Translations under genes and position numbers: made by a program
Shown: positions 39,701 to 46,966 of the stretch, piece after piece
How positions within the stretch are numbered: position 1 is the first letter of the stretch
Layout of the letters: every line of letters starts with the position of its first letter
Assembly: GCF_004363955.1 (NCBI RefSeq)
Contig: NZ_SNZR01000011.1
Span: 1,984,001 to 2,048,000, forward strand
Reading direction: 5' to 3'
DNA from: Enterovirga rhinocerotis
Lineage (GTDB): Bacteria > Pseudomonadota > Alphaproteobacteria > Rhizobiales > Beijerinckiaceae
DNA: 64,000 nucleotides
The notes under the pieces: model-generated
The model's input: only the letters and a program-made list of their open reading frames with translations
Databases searched by the model: none
What the model was told of the DNA's origin: nothing

Positions 39701-42700
39701 CCCGCCAGGGCGCGCTCGCCTCGACCTCGATCGGCAACCAGATCAAGGCTCTGGCGGCCCTTCTCGGCGAAGGCAGCGCGCAGCTCGCGACCCTGCTCGA
39801 CGAGCGCGGCCGCGCGGCGGCCGAGGGCCTCGACAGCCAGGGCTCGACGATCCAGACCGCCCTGGACGGGCGCATCGCCGAGCTGTCCAAGCTTCTCGAC
39901 ACGGGCGCGGCCCGGATCGGCGAGGTGCTTCAGCGGCGTGGTGCGTCGGTCGTCGAAGGACTGGCCCAGCACGGCTCCCAGATCGACGCGGCATTCGCCG
40001 ATCACTTCGCCAAGGCCGCCGAGCGCCTGGAAGCGGGAACCACCCGGATCGGCGACCTCCTGCAGCAGCGCGGCGACACCATCGTCGAGGGGCTGGCGCA
40101 GACGGGCGCACAGATCGACGGGACGCTGTCGGAGCATTTCGCCAAGCTGGCGGACATGCTGGAGATGCGCAGCTCGCAAGTCGGCGACCTCCTGCAGCAG
40201 CGCGGAGACGCGGTCGTGGGCGGCCTCGCCCGCCAGGGGGCCCAGATCGACGCCGCCCTCACGGGCCAGATCGCCGAGGTCGGCAAGCTCTTCGAGACCG
40301 AATCCACCAGGGTCGCGGCCTTGATCGAGGAGCGCGGACGGACCGCGACGGACGGGATCACCCGCCAGGGCGCGCTGATCACGGCCTCGCTCGGCGGCCA
40401 GATCGCGGAGGTGTCCGATCTCCTCGACACGGGGACGAACCGCATCACGATGCTGCTCGGCGAGCGCGGCGGCGAACTCGTCCGCACGCTCACGCGCCGC
40501 ACCGAGGCCGTCTCGGGCGAACTCGACAAGCGGCTCGCGGAGGTCACTCAGGCCTTCGAGGAGCGCGGCGGCGAAGCCATGCGCGGACTCTCGGCGCAGG
40601 GCGAGGCGGTCGTCACCGAGATCGGGACCCGGCTCGCCGAACTGTCCCGCGTCTTCGACGAACAGGGCGGGCAGGCTGCCCGGACGCTGACGGTGCAGGG
40701 CGAAGCGGCCTCCAAGCAGATCGGCGCCCGGATGGCCGAGGCGGCGCGTCTGTTCGATACCGCGAGCACGGCCTTCACGCGGCTCTTCGACGAGCGGGGC
40801 GGCGGCCTCGCCCGGACGATCGACGAGCAGGGCCGTGTCGTGTCCGGCTCGATCGAGGCGGCCGTCGGGCGTCTCGGCGAGACGTTCGCGGCTCGGATGG
40901 AGGCGTTCGGCAGCCTGGTCGACAAGGGTGGCAGCACCCTCGCCGAGGAGATCGGCCGGCGCGGCCAGGCGGTCATCGCGACCCTCGGCAACCAGGTCGC
41001 CGAGGTGAGCCAGATCCTCGAGCGCCAGGCCGGCGCGATCGGCGAGAAGACCGAGGCCGCATCGCAGCTCATGGACGAGCGTGCGACCGCCTTCACGGAC
41101 CTCCTCGACCGGCGCACCGCGACCCTCGGCTCGATCCTCGAACGCCGGAGCGACTCGATCGCCCTGACGCTCGGCAAGCAGATGGCCGACCTGTCGGAGC
41201 TGTTCGAGAAGCGGACGGCGGAGTTCACCGCCGTCGTCGAGACACGCGGCACGGCCGCGGCATCGCTGATCGGCAGCCACACGCAGGCCATCGCCGGTGC
41301 GATCGACCAGGGCAGCCGCTCGGCCGCCGAACGGCTGGACCGGGGAACGGACGCGCTGCGCTCGCTGCTCGACGACCGCACCGCCACCCTGCGCGAACTC
41401 GTGGAGGAGCGCGGGGTCTCCGTCGCGGCCGCCATCGAGCAGCGCGGCAAGGAGATCGCCGACGTCATCAGGACGGAGGGCGACGATCTCGCCGGCTCGC
41501 TCGATCGCAGGACCGAGAGCCTGAGGAGCCTCGTGGTCGACCGCGGCGACGCGCTGACATCGGCGATCGCGGCGAAGTCCGACGGACTCGCGGCGAACCT
41601 GAACCAGGTCGCGGACCGCGTCAGCGGATTGCTCAGCGAACGCGGGGACGAGATCCTCGAGAAGCTGCGCACGCGCCTCGCCGAGATCGGATCGCAATAC
41701 ACGGGCTCGGTCGAAGCTCTTCGGACGAGCGTCGAGGACCGCACCCAGGAGGCGATCGGCAACCTCGTCTCGGCCCAGGACAACCTGCGCAACGAGTTCC
41801 AGTCGATCATCCGCCGGCTGGGCGAGGCCAACGGGCTCGTCCAGCACGTCTCCTCGGAGGCGCAGGGCAATCTCGAGGCGATCGAGGACGGCCTCGCCGG
41901 CCGCATCCACCAGCTCCAGAGCCTGCTGTCCGACGTCACCAACGAGACGACGCGGGCGGCGGATCTCCTGTCGGATCAGGTCGGCGCGCTGAAACAGGCT
42001 TCGGGCGGCGCTTTGCGGGAGGTCTCGACCCTCGTCGGGCAGCTCGACACGAGCGGGCGCGCCCTTGCCGAGGGCACGCGCGTCCAGCTCGCCGCGCTCG
42101 ATACGGCGACCACCGACCTCGGGACGGTGGAAGCGCGCATGACGACGGCCCTGGTCGAGCGTCAGGCGAGCCTCGCCTCGCTCCTCGACGCGGTCGACCA
42201 GCGGGCGCGGAGCTTCTCGGACGAGACCCGCAAGCTCGCCGCACTCCTGTCGGAGACGATCGGCGACGCCGAGGACAGGGCCGCCGCGGTCCGGACGGCC
42301 CTCGCCTCGGGCGCGGACAGCGCCTCGGCCTCGCTCACCCGCGAGTTCGAGCGGCTGCGCAGCCATTCGAACGAGGAGGTCGAGCGGTCGGTCGCGGAGC
42401 TGCGCCATCTGTTCGAGGACCTCAACGGCGAGATGGCCCAGCGGATCGAGCGGGCGCTCGAAGGCTTCCGGCACGCTGCCGGCGACCTGCGCGGCATGAC
42501 GGGCACGATCCAGGAGGAGCTCGAGCGCACCCGCTCCGAGCTGCGCCAGGGCGTGGTCGGCCTGCCGGCCGAGACGGAGGCCGCGGCAGCCGAGATGCGC
42601 CGCGTCGTGGCGGAGCAGATCAAGGCGCTCAGTGAACTCAGCGCCCTCGTCTCCCGCTCGAATCGCGGCCACGACGTCGCGATCTCGCGCGGCCGCACCG

Positions 42701-43215
42701 AGACGCCCGAGCCGGCTCCCATTCCCGCTCCCGTGCCCGCCCGGCCCGAACCCGCGGCGCCGGCTGCAAAACCCGCCCGGACCGAGGGCGGACGCGGGCG
42801 GCTCGCCGCGGCGGTCGATGCCTCGCGCGAAGAGGGACGGCGGGCGCAACCCGCTGCCAAGCCGGAGCCCCGGCGCGTGCGCTCGCTCGACACGATCTCG
42901 AGCGACCTCGCGGGCCTGATCGACGGCGACGAGGCGCTTCGGCTCTGGGAACGGCACCGGCTCGGCGACGAGGCCGTCTTCACGGCCGACCTGTACGGTC
43001 CGCGCGGCCGGGACATCTTCGAGGAGGTGCAGGCGAGCTACGAGGCGGACAAGGGCTTCCGCGAGACGGTCGACCGCTATGTCGGCGAGTTCGAGCGGCT
43101 GCTGGACGGCCTGCCGGGCTATGCCAACGGCGAGGAGATGCGGCGCGCCTATCTGGGCTCGGACACGGGACGGGTCTTCCTCGTCCTCGCCCATGCGAGC
43201 GGCCGGATCGGCTGA
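33757..43215 (+). CDS. Giant membrane-anchored coiled-coil protein, GPR/RgsE-like polar growth organiser
   Basis: The product is 3,152 residues from the ATG at 33757, which has CGAGG seven bases upstream; a GTG at 33667 would add 30. Two membrane helices lie at about 73-94 and 112-135. Some 2,750 residues of helical repeats follow, with a 44-residue period (four 11-residue units), for example RIGDLLQQRGD recurring at exact 44-residue steps. A Pro/Ala linker (PAPIPAPVPARPEP) leads to a globular end of about 105 residues, with ALRLWERHRLGDEAVFTADL. This matches the architecture of Growth Pole Ring protein of Agrobacterium and RgsE of Sinorhizobium, which organise unipolar growth. Those are about 2,100 residues, so this one is longer. 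Assignment is by architecture, not alignment. Confidence 0.8.
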   Translation: MAIEQKLPPSNQAGISAVEQALFDGQDGTTVAEPGRTPPAEIISPDTTSVANDDSQDVAILTRALLGRPSAGAYWVAALASIAWLAGLATLVWWRVAPGELQAYATGLSPIQIALASAVAFGPVLLFFIAGMLAVRSREMRLVARAVGEVAIRLAKPDDFASRGVMSVSRTVRREVGAVGDGLERALARAGELETMVRSEITTLERAYADNEHRIRRLLEELTAQQDSVVQNAERIRAAITDAQGNLSGQLNESGARIIETIEAAGSRVTSSLDKRSDDLNRALERAASGLVTDLGVRGADIVERISETAETVKRDVTAAGDAVTGALTSKAADVTVAFERTGEILTRSLQEGATRVTRTLAETGTEVIGSLVAQGGEARASLERAAQALESNFVTRTNEINLQIAQTGRDIESGIDARTNALRETIAKTGTGIVDEITTRGSALRDEISSVGTGLVSEIVLRGGEARQEMERSATALVETVTARSAEVRDTLDGSTKSFVAGIATQQDSATSALGALREELLGLLERQKTDLTTSLSTTGREAADLIRTRGTEVRSEFDGAIEALATTIGGRGRDLTDGLNLAGITIAETLQQRTEEARTGIEETAGRLTETLSTQTRELLDGLSRIGSGVVDEIRGRGNEVTTEFHGAAAGLTATIATQGRELTSTLSATGGGIAEAIRLKGEEARSEMEASAARFSETLIVERRGLTESLAATGASVAEALHLRGEEARTGIETAASRFSQTLAEESRTAREGLDAIASTLADAIRLRSEEAKTGFATASTELAETLASGGRALTETLSSTGSTVAESIRAQGEGARGAIEEAGRGVADAIQSHGTETRDRIATAGAAVAHELGLRGNAFESALQSVSAAVFEEITRRGDDLAGRIKLSGTGVTAEFDRLGAELQERIQTVGKVSGEDLSARGSELTEKLDEVSRRIDESIRVRGGALETNLSGFGEKLSHALDAQTAEAQGALNTTIDKVANELSRRLSEAGGTVDSQAREIAEELARRTAETNEALANTGREVVRALAGQSMKINEILSTTGTRLTDALATRGKEVDDLVGARLLSFEEQITARGRSLEETLSARLAGFEETVVGRGKALDDTLGAHLTAFEETVGTRGGALSERLSRDVAALTEQLNARLEDMNRIVSVDGVKLSEGLIAQARATQEALQAGLVSLDRHATERTEQVGRSLEAVTGQLEQRIAARTTALNEALVERTREMARVLVENGREMAAGLKANAEAVGQNIEALTLRINETIGDHAGGLDRKAKELAELLATSSRDLHEMLRDQSEQITRDVVARTSAIRAALEGKAEEIEEALGSRADRISATLENSLGQLETRVVAPLGVTALTIDERGRVLDQTIGQQATSLTSALQNHEREVEAAMTSHARSLIEAIDERSRALVELLDARTEAFGTTTQERATALASLADEKRLALAAGIDEAGRSVFATLGARMTDLTALLDQRGKGLADLLDERSQTFGERSADLTATIDRATENLVAVLDGRLKGFTGTIDDRTTGLAAMIDEQSAGFADLVSRRGQEMIATLGNRTSEAVQLLDQRTSALADLVSQRGGEVADLLQSRGQAVIGTLGNQATEIATLFADRTSGLESMLESGSASLADRIERAGREAASRIESQAGAAEIAFDTHTARLTALIEERGTTASSLIGQRGHEALSAFTAQTGAAADLLEDRMAKLGLILETRGNGLVEIVARQGLGITTTLGGQIAEVARLFDQGNAEFRTLIEERSPALVEDLRQRGDTIAAILDERIGTVARLFDEKGANLAGRFELHGRGFAERVDAQVIELDRAIDTGSARLGTLLASAREEIAGALSGHSATVRDAMQGSLAEIGRLFGQDGLAAVEGLKRHGDAVSATLGNRIAEVTDLFEKGAQRFSTLMGDQGGQLLAGLTGQGEAVTARIEEQMTELSRLFDERGGETLAALSGRGETVTRDLDARIADLTRLFEEGGRKAADGLTRQGALASTSIGNQIKALAALLGEGSAQLATLLDERGRAAAEGLDSQGSTIQTALDGRIAELSKLLDTGAARIGEVLQRRGASVVEGLAQHGSQIDAAFADHFAKAAERLEAGTTRIGDLLQQRGDTIVEGLAQTGAQIDGTLSEHFAKLADMLEMRSSQVGDLLQQRGDAVVGGLARQGAQIDAALTGQIAEVGKLFETESTRVAALIEERGRTATDGITRQGALITASLGGQIAEVSDLLDTGTNRITMLLGERGGELVRTLTRRTEAVSGELDKRLAEVTQAFEERGGEAMRGLSAQGEAVVTEIGTRLAELSRVFDEQGGQAARTLTVQGEAASKQIGARMAEAARLFDTASTAFTRLFDERGGGLARTIDEQGRVVSGSIEAAVGRLGETFAARMEAFGSLVDKGGSTLAEEIGRRGQAVIATLGNQVAEVSQILERQAGAIGEKTEAASQLMDERATAFTDLLDRRTATLGSILERRSDSIALTLGKQMADLSELFEKRTAEFTAVVETRGTAAASLIGSHTQAIAGAIDQGSRSAAERLDRGTDALRSLLDDRTATLRELVEERGVSVAAAIEQRGKEIADVIRTEGDDLAGSLDRRTESLRSLVVDRGDALTSAIAAKSDGLAANLNQVADRVSGLLSERGDEILEKLRTRLAEIGSQYTGSVEALRTSVEDRTQEAIGNLVSAQDNLRNEFQSIIRRLGEANGLVQHVSSEAQGNLEAIEDGLAGRIHQLQSLLSDVTNETTRAADLLSDQVGALKQASGGALREVSTLVGQLDTSGRALAEGTRVQLAALDTATTDLGTVEARMTTALVERQASLASLLDAVDQRARSFSDETRKLAALLSETIGDAEDRAAAVRTALASGADSASASLTREFERLRSHSNEEVERSVAELRHLFEDLNGEMAQRIERALEGFRHAAGDLRGMTGTIQEELERTRSELRQGVVGLPAETEAAAAEMRRVVAEQIKALSELSALVSRSNRGHDVAISRGRTETPEPAPIPAPVPARPEPAAPAAKPARTEGGRGRLAAAVDASREEGRRAQPAAKPEPRRVRSLDTISSDLAGLIDGDEALRLWERHRLGDEAVFTADLYGPRGRDIFEEVQASYEADKGFRETVDRYVGEFERLLDGLPGYANGEEMRRAYLGSDTGRVFLVLAHASGRIG
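39880..40420 (+). repeat. DNA-level tandem repeats (132-base period) inside the giant gene
   Basis: The stretch GGCGACCTCCTGCAGCAGCG occurs at 40051 and again at 40183, exactly 132 bases later. A related, more diverged unit lies one period earlier. The repeat of 44 codons is thus visible as near-identical DNA here, indicating recent duplication or gene conversion within the coding repeat. Confidence 0.8.
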
Positions 43216-43226
43216 CCCTCGGCCTG

Positions 43227-43328
43227 GAGCACGCTGCTGTTTCACGGACACAACAGCGTGCTCTGAGTCATTGTCGGAGCGCGCTGTTACCGGAAGGCCA
43301 GCTTCCGGTTCTCAGCGGCACGCTCCAG
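43227..43328. repeat. Palindromic intergenic element, copy 2 (double)
   Basis: Two hairpins lie in tandem. The first has perfect 10-base arms GAGCACGCTG (43227-43236) and CAGCGTGCTC (43254-43263). The second has outer arms from 43276 and to 43328 with a perfect inner ACCGGAAG/CTTCCGGT stem (43289-43309). The outer arms resemble the elements at 12.7 and 61.9 kb. Confidence 0.75.
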
Positions 43329-43351
43329 CGACCGCATCGCCCAACGAAATC

Positions 43352-43382
43352 GGGGCGGGACCTTTCGGTCCCGCCCCTTTTT
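43352..43382 (+). terminator. Rho-independent terminator after the giant gene
   Basis: GGGGCGGGACC pairs perfectly with GGTCCCGCCCC (11 base pairs, TTTC loop) and is followed by five T residues. It ends transcription of the giant gene before the convergent degP gene. Confidence 0.92.
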
Positions 43383-43431
43383 GCTCCCCTCTGGAGCAAC
43401 CAGCCGTCTTGCGGACGGCCGGTCCCTGCGG

Positions 43432-44937
43432 TCAGCCCGCGTTGGGCGACAATGCGATCGCGACGAAGCGCGTGCCGTCGCGGCTCTTGACCCGCATCAG
43501 CACCGCCTTGCGGCCATCGGCCCGCGCCGCCTTGATGCCGTCCGCGACGTCCGAGGGATCGCGGACCGTCTTGCCGCCGACCTCGACGATGATGTCGCCC
43601 TCGCGGATCCCCCGGCCGGCGGCCGGTCCGTCCGGATCGACGTTCATCACCGCGACGCCATCCTCGCCGCGCGGAGCGGGCGCGAGCTGGAGGCCGAGCC
43701 GCAGCGAGCCGCGCTCGACGCCGCCCCGGTCGCCGAGGCTGGCGCTACGCTGCTCGGGCAGCTCGCCGAGCTGGACCTCGGTCGTCCGCTCCCGGCCGTC
43801 GCGCAGATAGACCACGTCCACCTTGCTGCCCGGCTTGAGCCCGGCGATGCGGCGGCTGAGGTCCCGCGCATCGGCGACCGACTGGCCGTTCACCGAGACG
43901 AGCACGTCGCCGGAGCGGAGGCCGGCCTTGGCGGCGGGCGTTCCGGGCTCGGTCGAGTTGATCAGCGCGCCCTTGGTGCGGTCGATCCCGAGGCCCTCGG
44001 CGAGGTCCTTCGTCATCGGCTGGATCTGGACGCCGAGGAAGCCGCGGCTGACCGAGCCGTGATCCTTCAGCTGCGCAACGACCGATTCCACCGTGGCGGC
44101 CGGGATCGCGAAGGCGAGTCCGACGCTGCCGCCCGAGGGGGAGGCGATCGCGGTGTTCACGCCGACGACTTCGCCCCGGAGGTTGAAGGTCGGGCCGCCG
44201 GAATTGCCGCGGTTGATCGAGGCGTCGATCTGCAGGAAGTCGTCATAAGGACCCGCGCCGATGTCGCGGCCGCGGGCCGAGACGATGCCGGAGGTCACGG
44301 TGCCGCCGAGGCCGAAGGGGTTGCCGATCGCGACGACCCAGTCGCCGACGCGGGGCTGCGCCGGGGCAAGCTTGACGAAGGGGTACGTCCCCGCTTCCTC
44401 GACCTTGAGCAGCGCGAGGTCGCTCTTCGGATCCGAGCCGATGACCTTGGCCTTCAGCGTCCGACCGTCATCGGTCGTCACCTCGACCTGGCTCGCCTTC
44501 TGGACGACGTGGTTGTTCGTGACGACGAAGCCGTCGGCCGAGATGAAGAAGCCCGAGCCCTGCGACTGGCCGCGGCGCGGCGCCTGGCGGCGGGGGCCAC
44601 CTTCGGAGCGGTCGCTGAAGCGGTCGCCGAACAGTTCGCGGAGCTGCGGCGGCAGCCGCTCCATGCGCGATCCCATGCCGCCCTCGTCGGAGGCGGTCTC
44701 GATCATGACCTTGACCGACACGACAGCCGGCTTCACCGCATCGACGACATCCGCGAAGGAGGCCGGCGCCTGGGACTGGGACTGCGGCGAGACGGTGATG
44801 GGCGCCTGGGCGAAGGCGGGATGGCCTTCGAGAACCGCGGCGCCGACGGCGCCGGACGCGACGATGGCGACGGCCGCTGCCGAGGCGAGCGCCTTGCGGC
44901 GCAGAGAGGACGAACCGGACTGACCCGTGGACGACAT
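43432..44937 (-). CDS. degP: DegP/HtrA-type periplasmic serine protease
   Basis: This 501-residue Do-family endopeptidase has a signal peptide ending HPAFA-QA. The catalytic triad is His in FVVTNNHVVQ, Asp in GSDPKSDLALLKV and Ser in INRGNSGGPTFN. Two PDZ domains follow: the first around GFLGVQIQPMTKDLAEGLGI and SGDVLVSVNGQ, the second around GVAVMNVDPDGPAAGRGIREGD. It degrades or refolds damaged envelope proteins. AAGGAG six bases before the ATG at 44937 supports that start over the in-frame Met 22 codons earlier. It stands alone, convergent with the giant gene. Confidence 0.95.
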   Translation of the reverse strand: MSSTGQSGSSSLRRKALASAAAVAIVASGAVGAAVLEGHPAFAQAPITVSPQSQSQAPASFADVVDAVKPAVVSVKVMIETASDEGGMGSRMERLPPQLRELFGDRFSDRSEGGPRRQAPRRGQSQGSGFFISADGFVVTNNHVVQKASQVEVTTDDGRTLKAKVIGSDPKSDLALLKVEEAGTYPFVKLAPAQPRVGDWVVAIGNPFGLGGTVTSGIVSARGRDIGAGPYDDFLQIDASINRGNSGGPTFNLRGEVVGVNTAIASPSGGSVGLAFAIPAATVESVVAQLKDHGSVSRGFLGVQIQPMTKDLAEGLGIDRTKGALINSTEPGTPAAKAGLRSGDVLVSVNGQSVADARDLSRRIAGLKPGSKVDVVYLRDGRERTTEVQLGELPEQRSASLGDRGGVERGSLRLGLQLAPAPRGEDGVAVMNVDPDGPAAGRGIREGDIIVEVGGKTVRDPSDVADGIKAARADGRKAVLMRVKSRDGTRFVAIALSPNAG

Positions 44938-45170
44938 GAGTGGCTCCTTCTGAAACTCTGGCCGGTTCCCTGGGGCATCCGGCGATGGAGCCAATATGGA
45001 CACGCCGCGTGAAGCCGCTCTGGAGCCAGGATTAAAGTTTGTTCAGGTGGGCGGACGCCGAAAGGCCGAGATCGCGCCGATCAGCTCGTCGAGAGCGGCC
45101 CCATCCCGCAACCCGGCCTTAACCATGACCCGGCAAGCTCCGCGCAAACCGCCGCCGTGAGCCTTTGTCC

Positions 45171-46202
45171 ATGCCGATCGCCGACCCAGAGCGGCCCGTC
45201 TACAGCCTCGTCGTCCCGATCTTCAACGAAGAGGCCGTGCTGCCCATCCTGCTGCATCGGCTCGATACCCTGCTGCCGAAGCTCGACGGGCCGGCCGAGG
45301 TGATCATCGTCGACGACGGCAGCCGCGATGCCGGCTCGATCGTGGCCGCCGCCCGCGCGCGGGACGACAGCCGCTTCCGCTACCTCGCACTGTCGCGCAA
45401 TTTCGGCCACCAGGTCGCCATCACGGCCGGGATGGACGTCGCGCGCGGCGATGCGGTGATCGTCATGGATGCCGACCTCCAGGACCCGCCGGAGATCGTC
45501 CTCCGGCTCGCCGAAACCTGGCGTCAGGGTCACGAGATCGTCTATGCGCAGAGGCTGTCCCGCCAGGGCGAGACGCGCTTCAAGCGCTTGACCGCGCGTC
45601 TGTTCTACGGGCTCCTGCGGCGCCTGACGGCGGTCGACATTCCCGAAAACGTCGGTGATTTCCGCCTCGTCGACCGCAAGGCCATCGATGCCTTCAAGGC
45701 GATGCCCGAGCGAGACCGCTTCGTGCGCGGCATGTTCGGCTGGATGGGCTTCCGCCAGGCGGCCGTGCCCTACCATCGCGAGCCCCGGGCCGCCGGCGAG
45801 ACGCATTACCCGCTCGGAAAGATGATCCGCCTCGCCTTCGACGGCATCGTCTCGTTCTCGGACGTGCCGCTGCGGCTCGCGCTCTGGCTCGGCACCGGCG
45901 TCTCGGCGGCGGCGCTGCTCTTCGGCGGCTGGGTCGTGTGGGAGGCGATGCACCAGGCCGGCTTCGTCGCGGGCTGGGCCTCGACGGTCGTGCTGCTTTC
46001 GCTGCTCTCGGGCGTGAACCTGCTGATGACGGGGATCGTCGGGCTCTATGTCGGGCGCATCCATGCCGAGGTGAAGAACCGCCCGCTCTACGTCGTCGGC
46101 CGCGCCGTCGGCTTCGAGCGCGACGAGGCGGCCTCGACCGATGGGGAATCGGCCCGCTATGTCGGGCCGCGGACCTCGGGCCCCGCGCTTCGGATCGCCT
46201 GA
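45171..46202 (+). CDS. Family 2 glycosyltransferase (DPM1/GtrB-like) with two membrane helices
   Basis: The product is 343 residues. The GT-A domain shows YSLVVPIFNEEAVLPIL, EVIIVDDGSRDAG, SRNFGHQVAITAGMDVARGD and VMDADLQDPPE, which includes the DxD-type metal site. It belongs with polyprenyl-phosphate sugar transferases such as GtrB or ArnC. Two C-terminal membrane helices (LWLGTGVSAAALLFGGWVVW and VVLLSLLSGVNLLMTGIVGL) anchor it. It probably loads a sugar onto a lipid carrier for envelope modification. Its TGA shares a base with the next ATG (TGATG), so the two are coupled. Confidence 0.92.
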   Translation: MPIADPERPVYSLVVPIFNEEAVLPILLHRLDTLLPKLDGPAEVIIVDDGSRDAGSIVAAARARDDSRFRYLALSRNFGHQVAITAGMDVARGDAVIVMDADLQDPPEIVLRLAETWRQGHEIVYAQRLSRQGETRFKRLTARLFYGLLRRLTAVDIPENVGDFRLVDRKAIDAFKAMPERDRFVRGMFGWMGFRQAAVPYHREPRAAGETHYPLGKMIRLAFDGIVSFSDVPLRLALWLGTGVSAAALLFGGWVVWEAMHQAGFVAGWASTVVLLSLLSGVNLLMTGIVGLYVGRIHAEVKNRPLYVVGRAVGFERDEAASTDGESARYVGPRTSGPALRIA

Positions 46203-46885
46203 TGGCCGCGCCTTTCGACAGCTACAGCGCGACTTACGACGACGTCGTCCAGCGCTCGATCGCCTTCTCGGGCGTCAGGCACGAGGTCTTCCTCCTCGCC
46301 AAGGTGCGCGAACTGGCCGGCATCTTCGAGCGGCATTTCGGCCCTCGGCCGCCGGATCTTCTCGATGTCGGCTGCGGCATCGGCGCGATGCACGAGCCGC
46401 TGCAGCCGATCACGCGCAGCCTCTCGGGCTGCGATCTGTCCGCCGATTGCCTCGCGACGGCCCGCCAGCGGCATCCCGCGATCGATTATCGCGCCCAGGA
46501 CGGGAACGACCTCCCCTGGCCCGATGCCTCCTTCGACGCGACGCTGGCGGTGTGCGTGTTCCACCACGTTCCGCCCGCGGAGCGACGCGCCCTGCTCGGC
46601 CAGATGGCCCGCGTGACGCGGCCGGACGGCCTGGTGCTGCTGATCGAGCACAATCCCTGGAACCCGCTGACCCGCCTCGCGGTCGCGCGCTGCGATCTCG
46701 ACGACGACGCGATCCTGCTGCGTGCGGGCGAAAGCCGCCGCCTCCTTCGCGAGGCCGGGCTTCGGGACGTCCGAAGCCACCATTTCCTCCTCGCGCCGAG
46801 CGCCGCACGCTGGGCGGGCATGTGCGAGGCACCCTTCCGCGCCCTGCCCCTCGGCGCCCAATACGTCGCCTTCGGCCGGGTCTGA
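46202..46885 (+). CDS. Class I SAM-dependent methyltransferase
   Basis: The product is 227 residues. SAM binding is shown by PDLLDVGCGIGAMHEPL (motif I) and GCDLSADCLATARQR. Motif II lies in YRAQDGNDLPWPDASFDATL, followed by VFHHVPPAERRALLGQMARV, the typical Methyltransf_11 pattern. Coupling by TGATG to the glycosyltransferase upstream suggests a joint role in modifying a lipid-linked sugar or polyprenyl compound. The acceptor is unknown. No signal or membrane helix is seen. Confidence 0.9.
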   Translation: MAAPFDSYSATYDDVVQRSIAFSGVRHEVFLLAKVRELAGIFERHFGPRPPDLLDVGCGIGAMHEPLQPITRSLSGCDLSADCLATARQRHPAIDYRAQDGNDLPWPDASFDATLAVCVFHHVPPAERRALLGQMARVTRPDGLVLLIEHNPWNPLTRLAVARCDLDDDAILLRAGESRRLLREAGLRDVRSHHFLLAPSAARWAGMCEAPFRALPLGAQYVAFGRV

Positions 46886-46966
46886 CCGGCAACGCATCCG
46901 ACACGTCGCATCCCTGGGATGCCCGATCGGCTATGCTCCCCGCCGGCTCGGGCCACCGGAGTGACC

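Noticed and set aside
33757-43215. Regular 132-base repeats resembling a tandem or CRISPR-like array
   Set aside because: The repeats are in frame, encode a coiled coil and have no spacers of the CRISPR type.
33742-43251. Antisense open frame of about 3,170 codons opposite the giant gene
   Set aside because: It exists because GC-rich codon choice removes stops on the other strand. The sense protein has membrane helices, periodic repeats and a ribosome site, while the antisense product has none.
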